From Dipteronia dyeriana (taxonomy: Eukaryota; Streptophyta; Magnoliopsida; Sapindales; Sapindaceae): a DNA stretch of 64,000 bases. The stretch lies in contig CM065296.1 in assembly GCA_032871835.1 (NCBI GenBank), positions 117,810,146-117,874,145 of the forward strand, read 5' to 3'. This document shows, one piece after another, positions 1-11,463 of this stretch. Below the pieces are notes generated by a model. It was not told the origin of the DNA. It did no database searches and saw only the letters and a list, made by a program, of their open reading frames with translations. Positions within the stretch are counted from its first letter, which is position 1. Every line of letters starts with the position of its first letter. Made by a program: the position numbers and the translations under genes.

Positions 1-880
1 GAGTCTACATTCACATTTGTATAATTTATTCATAATGGTGTGTCTATAAATTGGTGATGATTGGTTAGGTGGATTCAAGGTCTTAGCCTAAGTTCCTAAT
101 AGCAATACAAATATTTGTTTGTGTGTGATTTTGTCTTGTTTGCTTGTTGGTTAAGTTTCACTAGTAGCATTCTAGGAGTAGTTTATAGTTAATTAGTGTT
201 AGTAGTATAATTGAATCATCAAATATTTGCTTGTCTAAATAGTAGTCTAATCAATCAATTGTGGTAATCAATTCATCAATCCTCGTGGACGAATCTTATT
301 TATCATTGTACTACTCCCACGGCTCCGTACTATTGCGGGTGCTCATTCAGGAGAGGTCATAAATCATCACTACGTAGAAAAGTTACCGGATAGAACACGA
401 ACACAAACTAGCAGCAAAAGAAATCATTAAGAAGAAGAGAATAAATCTGAACACACACAACACAAGAATTTATGTGGAAACTCAAATCGGAAAAAAACCA
501 CGGCCGTCAGGATGACAAGAGAAAGTTCCACTATATAGTAAATTTTTACAACCACACTCTCAGGATTCTCTCTCTAAAATACCCCAACCCCAATTACATC
601 CAATGCTCTCTTGAGATCTCTCTAGATTTGCTAATTTTGCTCCACCATTTCAATAGCCTAGCTATTATGGTCTATTTATATGAATTACATGGAGTTAAAG
701 ATAAAAGAAAATCCTACTCCTAAACGTACAAGAATTACTTGTTCCACATAAATACTATTTTCCATTTATGACAAGTCTTCTTGTTTAAAAGAATCTTTTT
801 CTTTTAAATATAGAACTTTCCTATTCTTCACGAAGACAAACTCTTTCCTCTTTCCGATTCGCACAAGAACTTCTAGAAGA
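1..880. other. Non-coding repeat-like DNA, possibly LTR fragments
   Basis: No gene is supported here. The short open frame at 472-723 has no recognisable domain. The style of the DNA, with a phrase near 275-350 (a CGTGGACGAA-type stretch followed by alternating short C- and G-rich words) and a stretch near 470-500 (TTATGTGGAAAC then a CCACGG word), resembles leader and LTR ends of plant LTR retrotransposons. That is an impression from family knowledge; no paired LTR, target duplication or PBS is visible in the window. Confidence 0.3.
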
Positions 881-1466
881 AAACATGTTTTCTATTTTTA
901 AGTAATATTCCTGATTTGGGCAAGATTCGTCATTGTCGCGGTTGGCCACCTGCGCCCAACACCGTGGATCAAGCACTGTCAAGCACTGTCAAGCACCGCT
1001 CAGAATATCGTTGTTGGTGCATTGCCTCTGCCGCGAGAACTCACAAGAGTCGATCTGCTCTATATGCCACTGTCTGTGCACATGTCCGTATCGCGGCTCA
1101 GTCGTGGTACCTACCAGATTTCGTTTCTTCAGTTCTTTCAGTCTTCAAGCCTCCCTCAAACACAATATTCTACTTCCAAACGTATCCCACGTCTCTAGAA
1201 AGTATCCGCATTGGTTGAATCCTGTTTGGTAACCATTGAAAATTCAAACCATATCCAATAGCAAAAAGAAGTAGAGGAGAGTGGTGAATCCGCCTCGAAA
1301 AGAATAAAGAAGATGACGATGATGACGCTGGGTAGTCAAAAGATGAGCTATAGTTGAAAATAAATCAAACCCCTACAATCACCTAAGAGTGGAAGTCTTG
1401 TACTCTTGTTGATCGGTTGGATATGAAAAAAAAAATTATTTTTATGTTTTTTAATATTTAAATTAA
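881..1466. other. Intergenic sequence, nothing recognised
   Basis: Somewhat more GC-rich between 915 and 1215, where two overlapping frames of about 100 codons stay open. Neither shows a domain, and being open in two frames at once argues against coding. A 10-bp word (AGCACTGTCA) is repeated in tandem near 970-990. Confidence 0.4.
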
Positions 1467-1854
1467 GGGAAATTATCATTTTGGTCCCTACGTTTTGGCC
1501 GACAATGACGTTTTTAACTGTCTTTCCATTTTTCACTGAGTGAACCCTATGTTTTAAAAAACACATCAATTTAGTCCCTCAGTCGGTCAATCGTTAGTCA
1601 AACTTAACAATTTTAAGAGTATTTTAGTCTTTCACCATATAACATGCCACGTGTAAAAAAATAATAGGGAAATTATCATTTTGGTCCCTACGTTTTGGCC
1701 GACAATGACGTTTTTAACTGTCTTTCCATTTTTCACTTGGTGATCCCTATGTTTTTAAAAAAAATATCAATTTAGTCCCTTAATTGGTCAATCGTTAGTC
1801 AAACTTAACAATTTTAAAGATATTTTTATCTTTAACCATATAAAATGTCACGTG

Positions 1855-1858
<4 letters not shown>
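1467..1858. repeat. Two tandem copies of a 200-bp repeat
   Basis: The unit beginning GGGAAATTATCATTTTGGTC at 1467 starts again at 1667, exactly 200 bp later. It continues through matching blocks (ACGTTTTGGCCGACAATGAC, then a TTTAGTCCCT word and a GTCAATCGTTAGTCAAAC block). The second copy runs into a TA microsatellite. The TTTGGTCCCT / TTTAGTCCCT vocabulary is common in plant dispersed non-coding repeats; I cannot assign a named family. Confidence 0.85.

Positions 1859-1939
<81 letters not shown>
1857..1939. repeat. (TA)n microsatellite
   Basis: About 80 bp of uninterrupted AT dinucleotides directly follow the second 200-bp repeat copy. Confidence 0.97.
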
Positions 1940-1943
<4 letters not shown>

Positions 1944-2746
1944 ACACAAAATAATGTTTTAAATTAATTTTAATATTTAATTAAAAATAATTTTATTTTT
2001 ATTTTTAAAAAAAATATATAATTTTAAAATCAACAATCAATATGGATCAAAACCTAAAAATTAAAATGAATCAGAATCCCCACCATTACACCAGTTACAC
2101 AAAATTCACAAACAACCTATTACATTAACTAGTAACCCAGAAAAAAAAAAATCATTGTCACCATCCCTACAAACCTAGGTTTGTGGTGGTGGTTGCCTTA
2201 CTGGTTTGGAATTAGGGTTTTAATTGAGGCTTCAAGAGATATGGAATCAAGAATTACAAAGGTCATGCAATTGTGGTTGCATCAAGAACCCAACTTCAAG
2301 TAATTAATTAGTAAATGAAATATTTAAATGTGAATGAACATAAAAAAAGAAAAATAAAATAAAAAGATGCAATAGAAAGGCAAGCTCACACACCTTATAC
2401 ATTCCAATCAGAAAAATAACTGACTGGAAATATTCACTTGGTCTTGAATCTCTTCTTGTTCATCATTTCAACAATAATGATGAACCATCGAGAGCTTTTT
2501 CATTACATTAGAGGCGGCCAGATGTTTATCAATAATAAGAGAATTTTGTACATAAATTGCAGAGACAATAAGCATACAACATATTTTTGTAAGAACTAGA
2601 GCTATTGTGTTAGAAGATCGTATTCCACAATTAAATCAGATTACGACCATAAAAAAAAAATTGAAATACAATGTCAATATCAGAATCTTTGTTCTGATAC
2701 TCACAAATTCAAAAGAAAATTGTATTTCCAGACAAAGGTCTGGAAC
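1940..2746. other. Intergenic, downstream flank of the cyclin T gene
   Basis: AT-rich DNA without a supported gene. The part nearest 2746 presumably contains the 3' UTR and poly(A) region of the minus-strand cyclin T gene, but no boundary can be fixed from sequence alone. Confidence 0.4.
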
Positions 2747-5700
2747 TCAACACGTTAAAACTTCAACACAATACTTGCTTTGTTTCTTCTTGGAAGGGGA
2801 TGATCCCAGCTCTATACCATTTTCCAGCTCTTTCTCTATCCAGGCTTCACTATCTCTCTCAGGGTCAATAGCTTCGGCAAGATTCTTTTTTGCAGCTTCG
2901 GCACATCTTCTCCTCTTCAACGCCTCTTTGATTTTTCCGGTGTCTATCTTACTAAATTTGTTATGGGTGGAAATGATGTCAGGAGGCTTCTGATTAGACT
3001 CCGTTGTTGTACATGGCTGACTCTCATCTTCTCCTTCCTCAATAACACAACTTGAAGCACTCTCACTAGTTTGACACGGTAGAGCTTCTTTTACACTGGC
3101 ACACTTCTCACCAGAGTCTGGAGATTTGCTAAGTATGTTAACATCTGCGGTGCCTCCATGGCTAGAACGACATCTGGCACTGGATCCATCTGATATGCTT
3201 GATTGTGGGCTACTTAAATCCGTCTTTCCAACTAAAGCACACTTAGTGACCCTCTCATGTTTGAGTGGTAGAGCTTGAATTCTGTCCTGCTCTAACAAGT
3301 GGAGCATCTGCTTGGTAACGTCTGGGAAAAAAAAGACAAGAAAGGGATTATGAAGAAACAAATCATACAACAGTTAAACAAATGCACTTAAAAGAAGTAT
3401 TGTTCTGCCAAACATTAAGAGGGAAAACAAACGGATGGACACAAACCAAAACAATTTAGAATTAGAATCAACTATGACACAGGAGAAACACATTATCCAG
3501 ATGTGATACATCTTATAAAACAAAACTGTAAAATGAGGGGGCAATTTAGAAACTCGTCAACCATTGTACTTGACGGCATCTTTTAGTTTCATTGAAGAAA
3601 TCATGCATTTCTCATTTTCTAATAGATCCGTTTAACCAATAACTTCAATCGAAAGTCATCATCACAGATTAAGAATTTTTCAAGTAACAAATTAGAAAGA
3701 TGCAAGAAATATAGAAACAAACCTTCTAACTGCTTTGGTGAAATATCAAACTCCAGCCACCAAAATTTTCCCTTCTGCGTAGGAAGTTTCACTTTCTGAA
3801 ATTTGGCAGCAAGAAACAAGGAGCCAGCTGCAATGTAATGAGGTTTGTACTGCAAGCACAAAGTCGTACAAAGCCTACAAGTCCCGTTCATACGAAATTA
3901 TAATAGCCCGAAAAGACAAAAGAGCAGTATATAATAAATGTAGAACAAACACAAACAATAAACAATGACTATAAGTAAAACGAAATGAGTCTTCACCAAT
4001 CATTCACAAAGTTCCACGCTACTTTTGCAAGGTCAGGGAACACCTGCAATCCCTTTAAAGCATCAACAAGTGGCTTGTAGGGAAGCTGGATATCAACATC
4101 ATAAGCAATAGCTGAAAGCAAATGCATCTCCCCAACTATGATCAAATCCCTCTGTTTTTTGAAAACTTCCTACATGCAGAAAGGGGTATATAAACAAGCA
4201 CTCATGAGACATGATTGCAACGGAACACAGGAAGTCAGCAAATAATACACAAACATGTGTACTTACTCTCTTCTGTCTAATTCTCTGTGAGGTGGAAGGA
4301 TCTTGTTTATAAACTATCTCACAAGACATGAGAACAATGTCATCTAACATGCATCGTGTTTCTTCTATTTTGCTGGCAAGGAATAGGCATGCAGTTGCAA
4401 TTGTCTGCAAAATGTGCACACCATTATATTGACTAGTAAAGCATAAACGGATAAACTAACTAACAATAAAACATTTAGACAATTTTCCTCCTTACACCGT
4501 AGGTATTTAAAGCAATCTAAATTTTACTTGGAAAGATTTGTAGGGATAGAACATATACTGTAAAATGATAATAGGATGGACATAGCTGATGTCAAAACCA
4601 TATCACACGGTTTGCTATTATTCATCTCATCTAGAAAAATAGAGTCTAGCAGTTTTACACATCAGATAATGAGAAACAGGAAAGCACGAACACAAAGGTT
4701 ATGCACGCACCTGCCAACTATTCTTCCCATGAGATTGGTGCATATAAAATCGGTGGCATAACATCATTGCACATCCTATTGCCACCTGTGGCCTGAAAAG
4801 CAGACACCATCTATCACCATCCTGACTACCTACTACACTACTAACTTCATACAAAGAGGTAGATTGAGATACAAAAGTAAATAAACAAATAAAAAGAAGG
4901 AAATATGGAAAGATTCTAGTTTGTAAATGGTGTTACGTTACCGGTTTGTCTGTAATGTAATCAGGGCATTGAAGTCACAAGTATAAAACAATTCTCATAA
5001 GTCCTCTCTAATGGGTTCATCATCTGATTAAAAACAGTTTGGCTCAGTATGAAAGCTGTTATTGTCATTCACTTTACGGTTTTTTGGCCAAAACATGGGG
5101 GTCAGAAGGACACGCACCAGAAACCTAAATTTGTAAAATTATACATCTCAAGTGTGATTATAGAAAAACTGAAAATTGCGATCAAGCATGAGGAGACTAG
5201 AGGTATATCATAAAGACATAAATAGACAGCCGAGGGTCCACCCAATGCACAACTAATACGTGCTAAAATAGTAAAGACGGAATAAAAACTCCAGTGCAAC
5301 GTAGAAACAAATAATTTTAGATAAAACCATACAATTCTTCACTTTTTGACGAGTGAGAAGAATGTTTTTAAGAAAATTCAAATTCAGAATGAAGCTTGAA
5401 CCCTGGTTTGTTATTGTGGAAGGCCTCCTAACAGCAATTTCAATGGAGAAATAAAATATGTCAATATGAACTGAAAAAATAAACAAACCACATAGGTTGT
5501 CTTCACATGAATGATTACATAATTCCTAAGAATGGCAGATCAATGTTATATGATTTTAAAGCAATTGTGAACTATGGCATCTGTGAAAAAAAAAAACATG
5601 AATTGCATATTGAGCTTACACTTTAAGTTTGATCCCAAGCTCGCGAAGAAATGAACAATACAGCTTCCGTAGCTCTGACTCTCTGTTGAGGCTGATGCCA

Positions 5701-5783
5701 TCCTTCCTAGATGGTGAAAAATCTTCGATTTCCTTTCTACAGAAGTGCCATTTGCGCATGTGTGGCTGAGGCTCTTCTGACAT
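2747..5783 (-). CDS. Cyclin T-like protein (six coding exons)
   Basis: Coding exons on the minus strand, read by splice sites and frame: 5783-5620, 4792-4711, 4404-4267, 4169-3997, 3874-3723 and 3321-2747. Together they give 1284 nt, 427 codons plus stop, and every junction keeps frame with GT donors and AG acceptors. Residues 1-60 hold the [19 protein letters not shown] and [12 protein letters not shown] motifs typical of plant cyclin T. Residues 56-130 complete the first cyclin box ([21 protein letters not shown]). Residues 130-236 are the second box ([36 protein letters not shown]). The tail, residues 237-427, is polar and low-complexity with basic clusters (KRRR, SPSKKK) that may act as nuclear signals. 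Cyclin T proteins partner CDKC kinases (P-TEFb) to phosphorylate the RNA polymerase II C-terminal domain. This is the only intact host gene recognised here. The assignment to cyclin T is strong; the subtype (the CYCT1 group) is an inference. Confidence 0.9.
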
Positions 5784-7244
5784 CACTTCTCACTTTCAAT
5801 GCAAGAAGTAAATATCTTTTGAAAGGGTGAAAGTGTGAAACAGCCCTGTCTAGTTAGAAGTCCCTTTTTGAACTTAAACAAATTTCTGTGGAACATAAAC
5901 ATCCCGTAAAGAATTAAAACTGAACAACAAAACAATTTTTGGAGAGACATATATAAGGACTAAAGAGACAGAGAGGAAAAGGAAGACCTACACTCACTGC
6001 TAGTAAAAATGCATATAAGAAATCATTAATTAAAAGATCAACATGTGCCGGCAGCTAAAGACCTGACAACCCATACCGTTAGTGAATTAACGTACCATTT
6101 ATGACTTCTTCCTCTTGAAAAATTATTGTTGTAGATGTCAAGAGCAATTTTGAATCACTTTCCATGTATATGGACAGTCTTTCCTTCATAATAATGGGCT
6201 TATATGACTTCATAGAAAAATTGAAGATTACCAGCCCACATGTCTACTTTCAACTGGGATTAGTTATTTGGATTCGAATTGAAAACACTGCTAAAATAAA
6301 ATCCATGACTACACTTCCTATCCAAGGATGCAAGACAACATATTAATGAGTGATATCGTAAGGTTAGAGAAACAATTAATATTACTACAAGTCCCTAGTA
6401 AGATCCCTTGATTCAATAGCTAATGCAAATTATTTCCACAAACCAAATATCAAAAGTGAAAGGTGTATCACATCGGAAGAAAAAAAAATCAATGTAGCCA
6501 ACCCCAACTAGTTTACAATGGAGGCTGAGTTAGTTGAATAATCTATGAGACTATGACAACAAAATGATTACGAACTTCTTAAAAATTGGTTCTCAGGAGT
6601 AAAGAGAGCATCAGTATCCACAAATTCAAATATTTGATTATAATTGTAAAAATCAATGAATTGTTTCCAAAAAAAAAGGACTAGGTAAAAATTAAACTCC
6701 GGAAAACCTAGTTCTACGGGACAATCAAAGATCAACAAATTTGCCGAAAACGCCAAACATCCCACGAAAAACAGTTCATACACTGACCGTTCACCATTGA
6801 CTCACTCAACCTCTAGGTCCTCTACATGGAAAACGAATTTTTTAACAATTAAATACATACCTAATAACTGTAACGAAAAATATCTGAACTAATAAATATA
6901 AATATCATCGCAAACTTAATTGGGAAGTAATACAAGAACAATCAAAGATCATAAAAGAAACAAATTTACAAGAACCCGCATAAACAAATATATTCCCCAG
7001 ATACATAATACAATGAAAAACACAAAACGACCGTCTTTTCAAGAAAAAAAAAACCTAAATGATTCAAAAGAAAATTAAATGTAATTCAACTCCAACCCAT
7101 AACAAAATTGCATATACAAAAAAAAAAAAAAATAGAGAAGACAAAGCGAAATTTGAGATAATTCATAAGTTTTACTACAGTTTTACAGGAAATAAACAGA
7201 ACATAATTTTTTAAAAAAAAAAGGATAAGAAGAGGAAAAAGTAC

Positions 7245-7400
7245 CTGTCGGCGTTGTCGAAAAAATATCGATTTTTTTAGGTGGTTTTAAGTTTCTCACT
7301 TGTTTGATCGCAAATGCGTTTTCCTTCGAACCAGGAATAGGATCTCTCACATAGTCTAAATGTCTAATCGTCTCCACGTGGCAATCAAAGGAATAAATGG
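7245..7400 (-). promoter_or_regulatory. Putative 5' leader exon and promoter side of the cyclin T gene
   Basis: On the minus strand a good donor (GCCGACAG followed by GTACTT) sits at about 7245/7244, preceded by a stretch open from an ATG at 7377. The next supported coding ATG is at 5783, so a leader intron of about 1.4 kb ending just before 5783 is plausible. If so, the ATG at 7377 would be an upstream start in the leader. No full-length transcript evidence is available; this is inference from the splice signal. Confidence 0.4.
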
Positions 7401-7705
7401 CCAGGATTAAACTGTTTCATTTTAAAAAAAATATCTATTAATCCGAATGGCATATTTTTAAAAAAAAAAACTTTATTTTACGTGGGATTCAAATAGCTGA
7501 CGTGTGAGTCATTTCTTCAAACTCCACGTTCGTTCATCTATCAACTTTCTCATTCGAAACGATTTTTTTGATTTTTAACATTTAAGATTCGATTTAGGTT
7601 TATGTCAATTTTTTAAATTTATCTTTTTATTTTGTTGAAGTCGGACAATAATTGTGCATGACTTTGAGAGATTAATTTCTTCAACTACATTTCAAAAATT
7701 GACAG
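7401..7705. other. Intergenic, probable promoter region of the cyclin T gene
   Basis: AT-rich DNA between the putative leader exon and the Copia LTR. It includes a CCACGTGG E-box/G-box-like word at 7374-7381 at its proximal edge. No gene is visible. Confidence 0.35.
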
Positions 7706-8216
7706 TAAGATTTTTATAAAATTGTGAGCAACATATTATATTATATTTTGAGTTTGTGAAAAACCAAATTGGTTGAAATGTTTAAATAAGTGAGAGTTGA
7801 CCGGAAAAAACCAGTTATTAATGTGATCAATATTTGTTGGGCTCGGTGCACCTTAGCTACATTAAATATATGTAGGATATGGTATGGGCTGTTATATATG
7901 TGTGGGTCTAGTATTCCTATTAGGATTAGCCATCCTATTAGGGTTTTGAGAATCCTTTATGAGTTAGGATTCTATGAAGTTATACTATATATAGGGGGTC
8001 CCTACTCTCACTCACAATGAACGTATAACAGAATTGTCTCCTCATTAGGCAATCTGAGGAAGGTGAGAAGAGAGTAGAAGGCTCTCTATTGTTTTAATTG
8101 TTTTCCTTATTTTATTTTCAGGTTATCGTATTATTATGGATTCGGATTTAAGACTCTACGAATTGGATGTTTTCCGCTGCGTTTCCAGGTACACGTTTAT
8201 TCATACTTATGCATAC
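7706..8216 (+). repeat. Copia 5' LTR, left part
   Basis: Aligns closely with 30618-31128 of the 3' LTR, including a TATATATAGGGGG promoter-like stretch near 7987 and the transcript-start side region after it. It is cut at 8216 by the Tat-1 insertion, whose 5-bp duplication CATAC (8212-8216) is repeated at 21173-21177. Confidence 0.9.
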
Positions 8217-9121
8217 TGTTGTATGTAAATTTTACCAAGCATACACGTCATTGACAAGAAGGAAAAAATAGCCAATTGGACGCCCAAATGGGCTTCCGGG
8301 AAATATCCTATAAGGCATCATTAAAGAGAAGAAAGCCCGAGTAAGCATATACTGAATAAAACCTATTCGGGATCAGCTAATAGCACTCGGGACTGGTTAA
8401 ATAACACTTCCACTCGGGCTCAAACGGTACTACTCGGGATCATCAGGTATTACTCTTACTCGGGATCATCAGGTATTACTCTTACTCGGGAATAAATACT
8501 ACCCGAGTAAGAACTTGGTGCTTATTTCATACGGATTGTAGAACTTGGTGCTTATTTCATACGGATTGTCATTAAATACGTAACGATATCCATCAGGAAG
8601 GAATCCCAAATGAGAGTATTAAATTAGAAGAGTCCTCAATCATGAAATAACTTGATTTCTTTGCAAAGACTACATTCTTATAAAGAAACAAGTCCAATTT
8701 GAACTGCACTACTAGAATCCCACTCGATTTCCATTAGAGACTCCGAAACAGGAAAGAAGACGAATCGACCTCAAGAAAGTAACCGAATCATAATTAAATA
8801 CAAAGATCTTGTATTACTTGTACAAGGCAGATTAGGGTTCTATAAACATATAAATAGACCCATAATCTCGTCCAAAAGATATAGGCAATATAGCATACAG
8901 GAATTATAGTAAATACAGAGAGAAAAAAAAAGATATCGAGAGCTTGTAAACATCTTATTCTCTTAGTGGATTTTTACTTGGTTGATCCTTCAACCATCCA
9001 TGGATGTTTCTCCGGCCATCGGAGTTTTACCACGTAAACCGCATCTCTTTCTCTTTAAATCAATAGCCAAAATCCAATCCTTATTGACTTTTTTGGTATA
9101 ATCCAAAAATTGACGTCAACA
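8217..9121 (+). repeat. Tat-1 5' LTR
   Basis: Starts TGTTG and ends CAACA. It carries two small internal tandem duplications absent from the 3' LTR: a 26-bp unit at 8435-8460/8461-8486 and a 30-bp unit at 8511-8540/8541-8570. A TATAAATA box is at 8849-8856. In the first 235 bp I count about ten substitutions against the 3' LTR, so the insertion is not recent. Confidence 0.95.
8849..8856 (+). promoter_or_regulatory. TATA box of the Tat-1 LTR promoter
   Basis: TATAAATA lies about 270 bp before the 5' LTR end. The same box occurs in the 3' LTR (near 20878-20887) and in both Tat-2 LTRs in reverse orientation. Its conservation in all four LTRs supports promoter function. Confidence 0.7.
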
Positions 9122-9141
9122 ATTGACGCTAGAAGGAGGGG
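9122..9141 (+). other. Putative Tat-1 primer binding site
   Basis: The bases right after the 5' LTR (ATTGACGCTAGAAGGAGGG) correspond in Tat-2 to ATTGGGGCTAGAAGGAGG. A shared ancestor of the type TTGGnGCTAGAAGG would fit priming by the 3' end of a tRNA, but I cannot name the tRNA from the sequence alone. Confidence 0.5.
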
Positions 9142-9168
9142 CTGAACCTCCGAACTTGTTAAAAAGCA

Positions 9169-11030
9169 ATGGCAGAAAGCAGAAGTAGTTCAGGGAATGG
9201 CAAAAAATCACCAGGCGATTTCCATATTGGCAATACGTCACAAAATCCTGCAGCAAACACAGAAAACCAGCCTGCGCACCTGGCGGGGATCCAGCAAGTT
9301 CCTCCAACCAGCAGAGATCTTACGCTGCGTTTCCAAGAGGCCCTGCAACAATTGGTGTCGGACGCAGCAAGGGAAGGGATTGATCTACTGGCCGCAGGAG
9401 CACATACTCCCAATCCTCCATCCGCAAGGCTCCGTTCGATGGTGGTGGGGCCAGGAATAACTATGCCAGAAACCAGAAAGAACTCTTCCCCAATCAATCC
9501 AGCTGGACAGAAAACACTAGAAGAGGAAAATCACCAGAGGCTGGATCGCAATAAAACCATACGTGCCAGACATCGTAAATACGATCGGTACAGAGGACGG
9601 TCATCATCAGAAGACAGTGATCAACACTACCGTAAACATCATCATGGAGTCACACGAGAGTTCCGACATCAGAGTGAAGAGTCTAAAGAAAGAATGACAG
9701 TTACCCAACGGTTCAACCGTCAAGGAAGCCCGGTGGGGGACAGAGATGTCACAATCAAGAGCCTAACTCGAGAAGTAGAGAATAACAGGTGACAGATGGA
9801 GGCACTAGTCAGACGTTACGGCTGTAACGATCTATCCGACGATGACTCCTACAGTCCATTTACCAGGGAGATTTTACGGACCCCTTTCCCAGAAAGATTA
9901 TGGATGCCGCATGTGGAGCAATTAAAAAAAGATACAGATCCAAAGGAGCACGTTAGACGCTATAAAAGTGTCATGGCTCAATATGTCCGCAGTGACCCCT
10001 TATTGTGTCTCAACTTTCCGCAAACACTGGGGGACACAGGCTCAAGATGGTTCGGAAGACTACCCTCGGCAAGCATCGGAAATTTCAGCGAGTTGAGCGG
10101 GAGCTTCTCAAGGCAATTCCTGAGCAACGTTCACAGAAAGAAGTTGGTGGCCTACCTCTCTCAAATAAAACAGGGGAAAGACGAGTCATTAAAAAAATAC
10201 TTGGGCCGGTTCGGCCAAGCAGTGTCAGAAATTGGCATTGGCAACGCTAATGATAAAGCAATTATTGTTGCCTTCACCAATAACTTGCAGAATGGACGAC
10301 TATCCTTCGATTTGAGAAGAGCACGACTGTCTAGGTACGCCGACATGATGGATATGGCGGGAGGATACGCTCTGGCCGAGGAAGAAGAGTTAGCTACAGG
10401 AGGAAGCTATATGCATGGAGGAAAGCCCGAACAGAAGAATACCGAATCCAAGGGGCAGAATCAAAAGGAAAAATGGAAAGGGAACGGCAAGGAGAAAAAC
10501 AAGGATGGGGGTAATGGGCCCAACGCCGAACGGTCCACAGAAAAATACCAAGGCAGATATACCAATTACACCCCTCTTTGGAAGAAACAAGAAGAAATTC
10601 TAGCCATCTTGGAAGAAAAGAATATGGTGCAAGAACCGCGGCGACAATCACAGTTCGCCCGGAGAGATACAACCAAGTATTGCAGGTTTCATAAAGAAAC
10701 CGGGCATGAAACTTCAAAGTGTTTTCAGCTCAGAGATTACATAGAAACTCTTATTCAGGAAGGGCACCTGCGGGATGTAATCTTGAAAAAAGATGAGAGA
10801 CCAGAAACTAAGAAAGTCAAGGTTGATCACAACCCTGGTCAAAACCAAACCAGCCCCGAAGCCAATCAAGTAATACATACAATTTTCGGAGGACCTTCTA
10901 CTGAGAGAAGCAACCTAGAACGAACTCAGGAAATCAGAGAAGCAGTAGAAGCAAGAAATAACTTCGATGTAAACTCGGTTGAACCAGACCCGAAAAGGGT
11001 AAAGGAAGGATGGGACCCAATAGTCTTTAC
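9169..11030 (+). pseudogene. gag: Tat-1 gag (capsid/nucleocapsid), one internal stop
   Basis: Starts at ATG 9169 just inside the leader and stays in one frame through 11196, broken only by a TGA at 9790-9792. The first 207 codons are a polar N-terminal region rich in Arg, Ser and Gln. After the stop comes the retrotransposon gag core (WMPHVEQLKKDTDPKEHV, FPQTLGDTGSRWFGRLP, FSRQFLSNVH, SQIKQGKDESLKKYL), then a Lys/Gly-rich linker, then a zinc-knuckle-like C-x2-H-x4-H-x4-C motif (CRFHKETGHETSKC) near 10680-10720. Gag packages the RNA genome into virus-like particles in the cytoplasm. In Tat-2 the equivalent of the stop codon reads CGA, but the very next codon there is TAG, so both copies are interrupted at nearly the same place by different mutations. 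Confidence 0.9.
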
Positions 11031-11460
11031 AGAGGCAGATTCCCATGGTGTCGATGTTCGACCTAACGACGCTTTAGTTATAAATGCCCGGATTGGCCAT
11101 AAGGAAGTCCGGAGAATTTTAATAGATAATGGGAGCTCAGCAGAAATCTTAAGCGTGGCCGTATACGACCAGCTAAAACTAGACCGAAAAGATTTATAGT
11201 CTTTCCATACTCCATTAAGAGGATTTGAGGGAATAGAGATCAGGTCACTCGGGACGGTAAAACTACCTGTGAAGATCGGAACGGCACCATGCCAGAGGAC
11301 TGTCCTGCTTGATTTCGTGGTAGTTGACTTGGATAATTGGCCGTATAATGCATTATTGGGCCGGCCATTCCTGAATAAAACAAAGGCCGTGACGGCCACT
11401 TATACATTAATGATCAAGTTCCCAACAGAACAAAGGGTTGGGATAGTCAAGGGATCCTAA
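11031..11460 (+). pseudogene. Tat-1 aspartic protease
   Basis: A retroviral-type aspartic protease domain follows gag in the same frame: DALVINARIGHKEVRRILI, then the active-site motif IDNGSSAEIL (the D-N-G-S-S variant usual in Tat elements), and later YNALLGRPFLN. The frame is interrupted by TAG at 11197-11199 and by TAA at 11458-11460. Tat-2 has a CAG and a CAC codon at those two positions, which suggests that both stops arose after the copies diverged. The enzyme would cut the gag-pol polyprotein; this copy cannot make it intact. Confidence 0.85.
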
Positions 11461-11463
11461 GAG

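Noticed and set aside
472..723. 83-codon frame near the left edge
   Set aside because: Low-complexity Leu/Ile/Tyr-rich text in repeat-like DNA; nothing recognisable.
916..1232. Two overlapping plus-strand frames of about 100 codons
   Set aside because: Open in two frames at once, no domain, no splice or expression signal.
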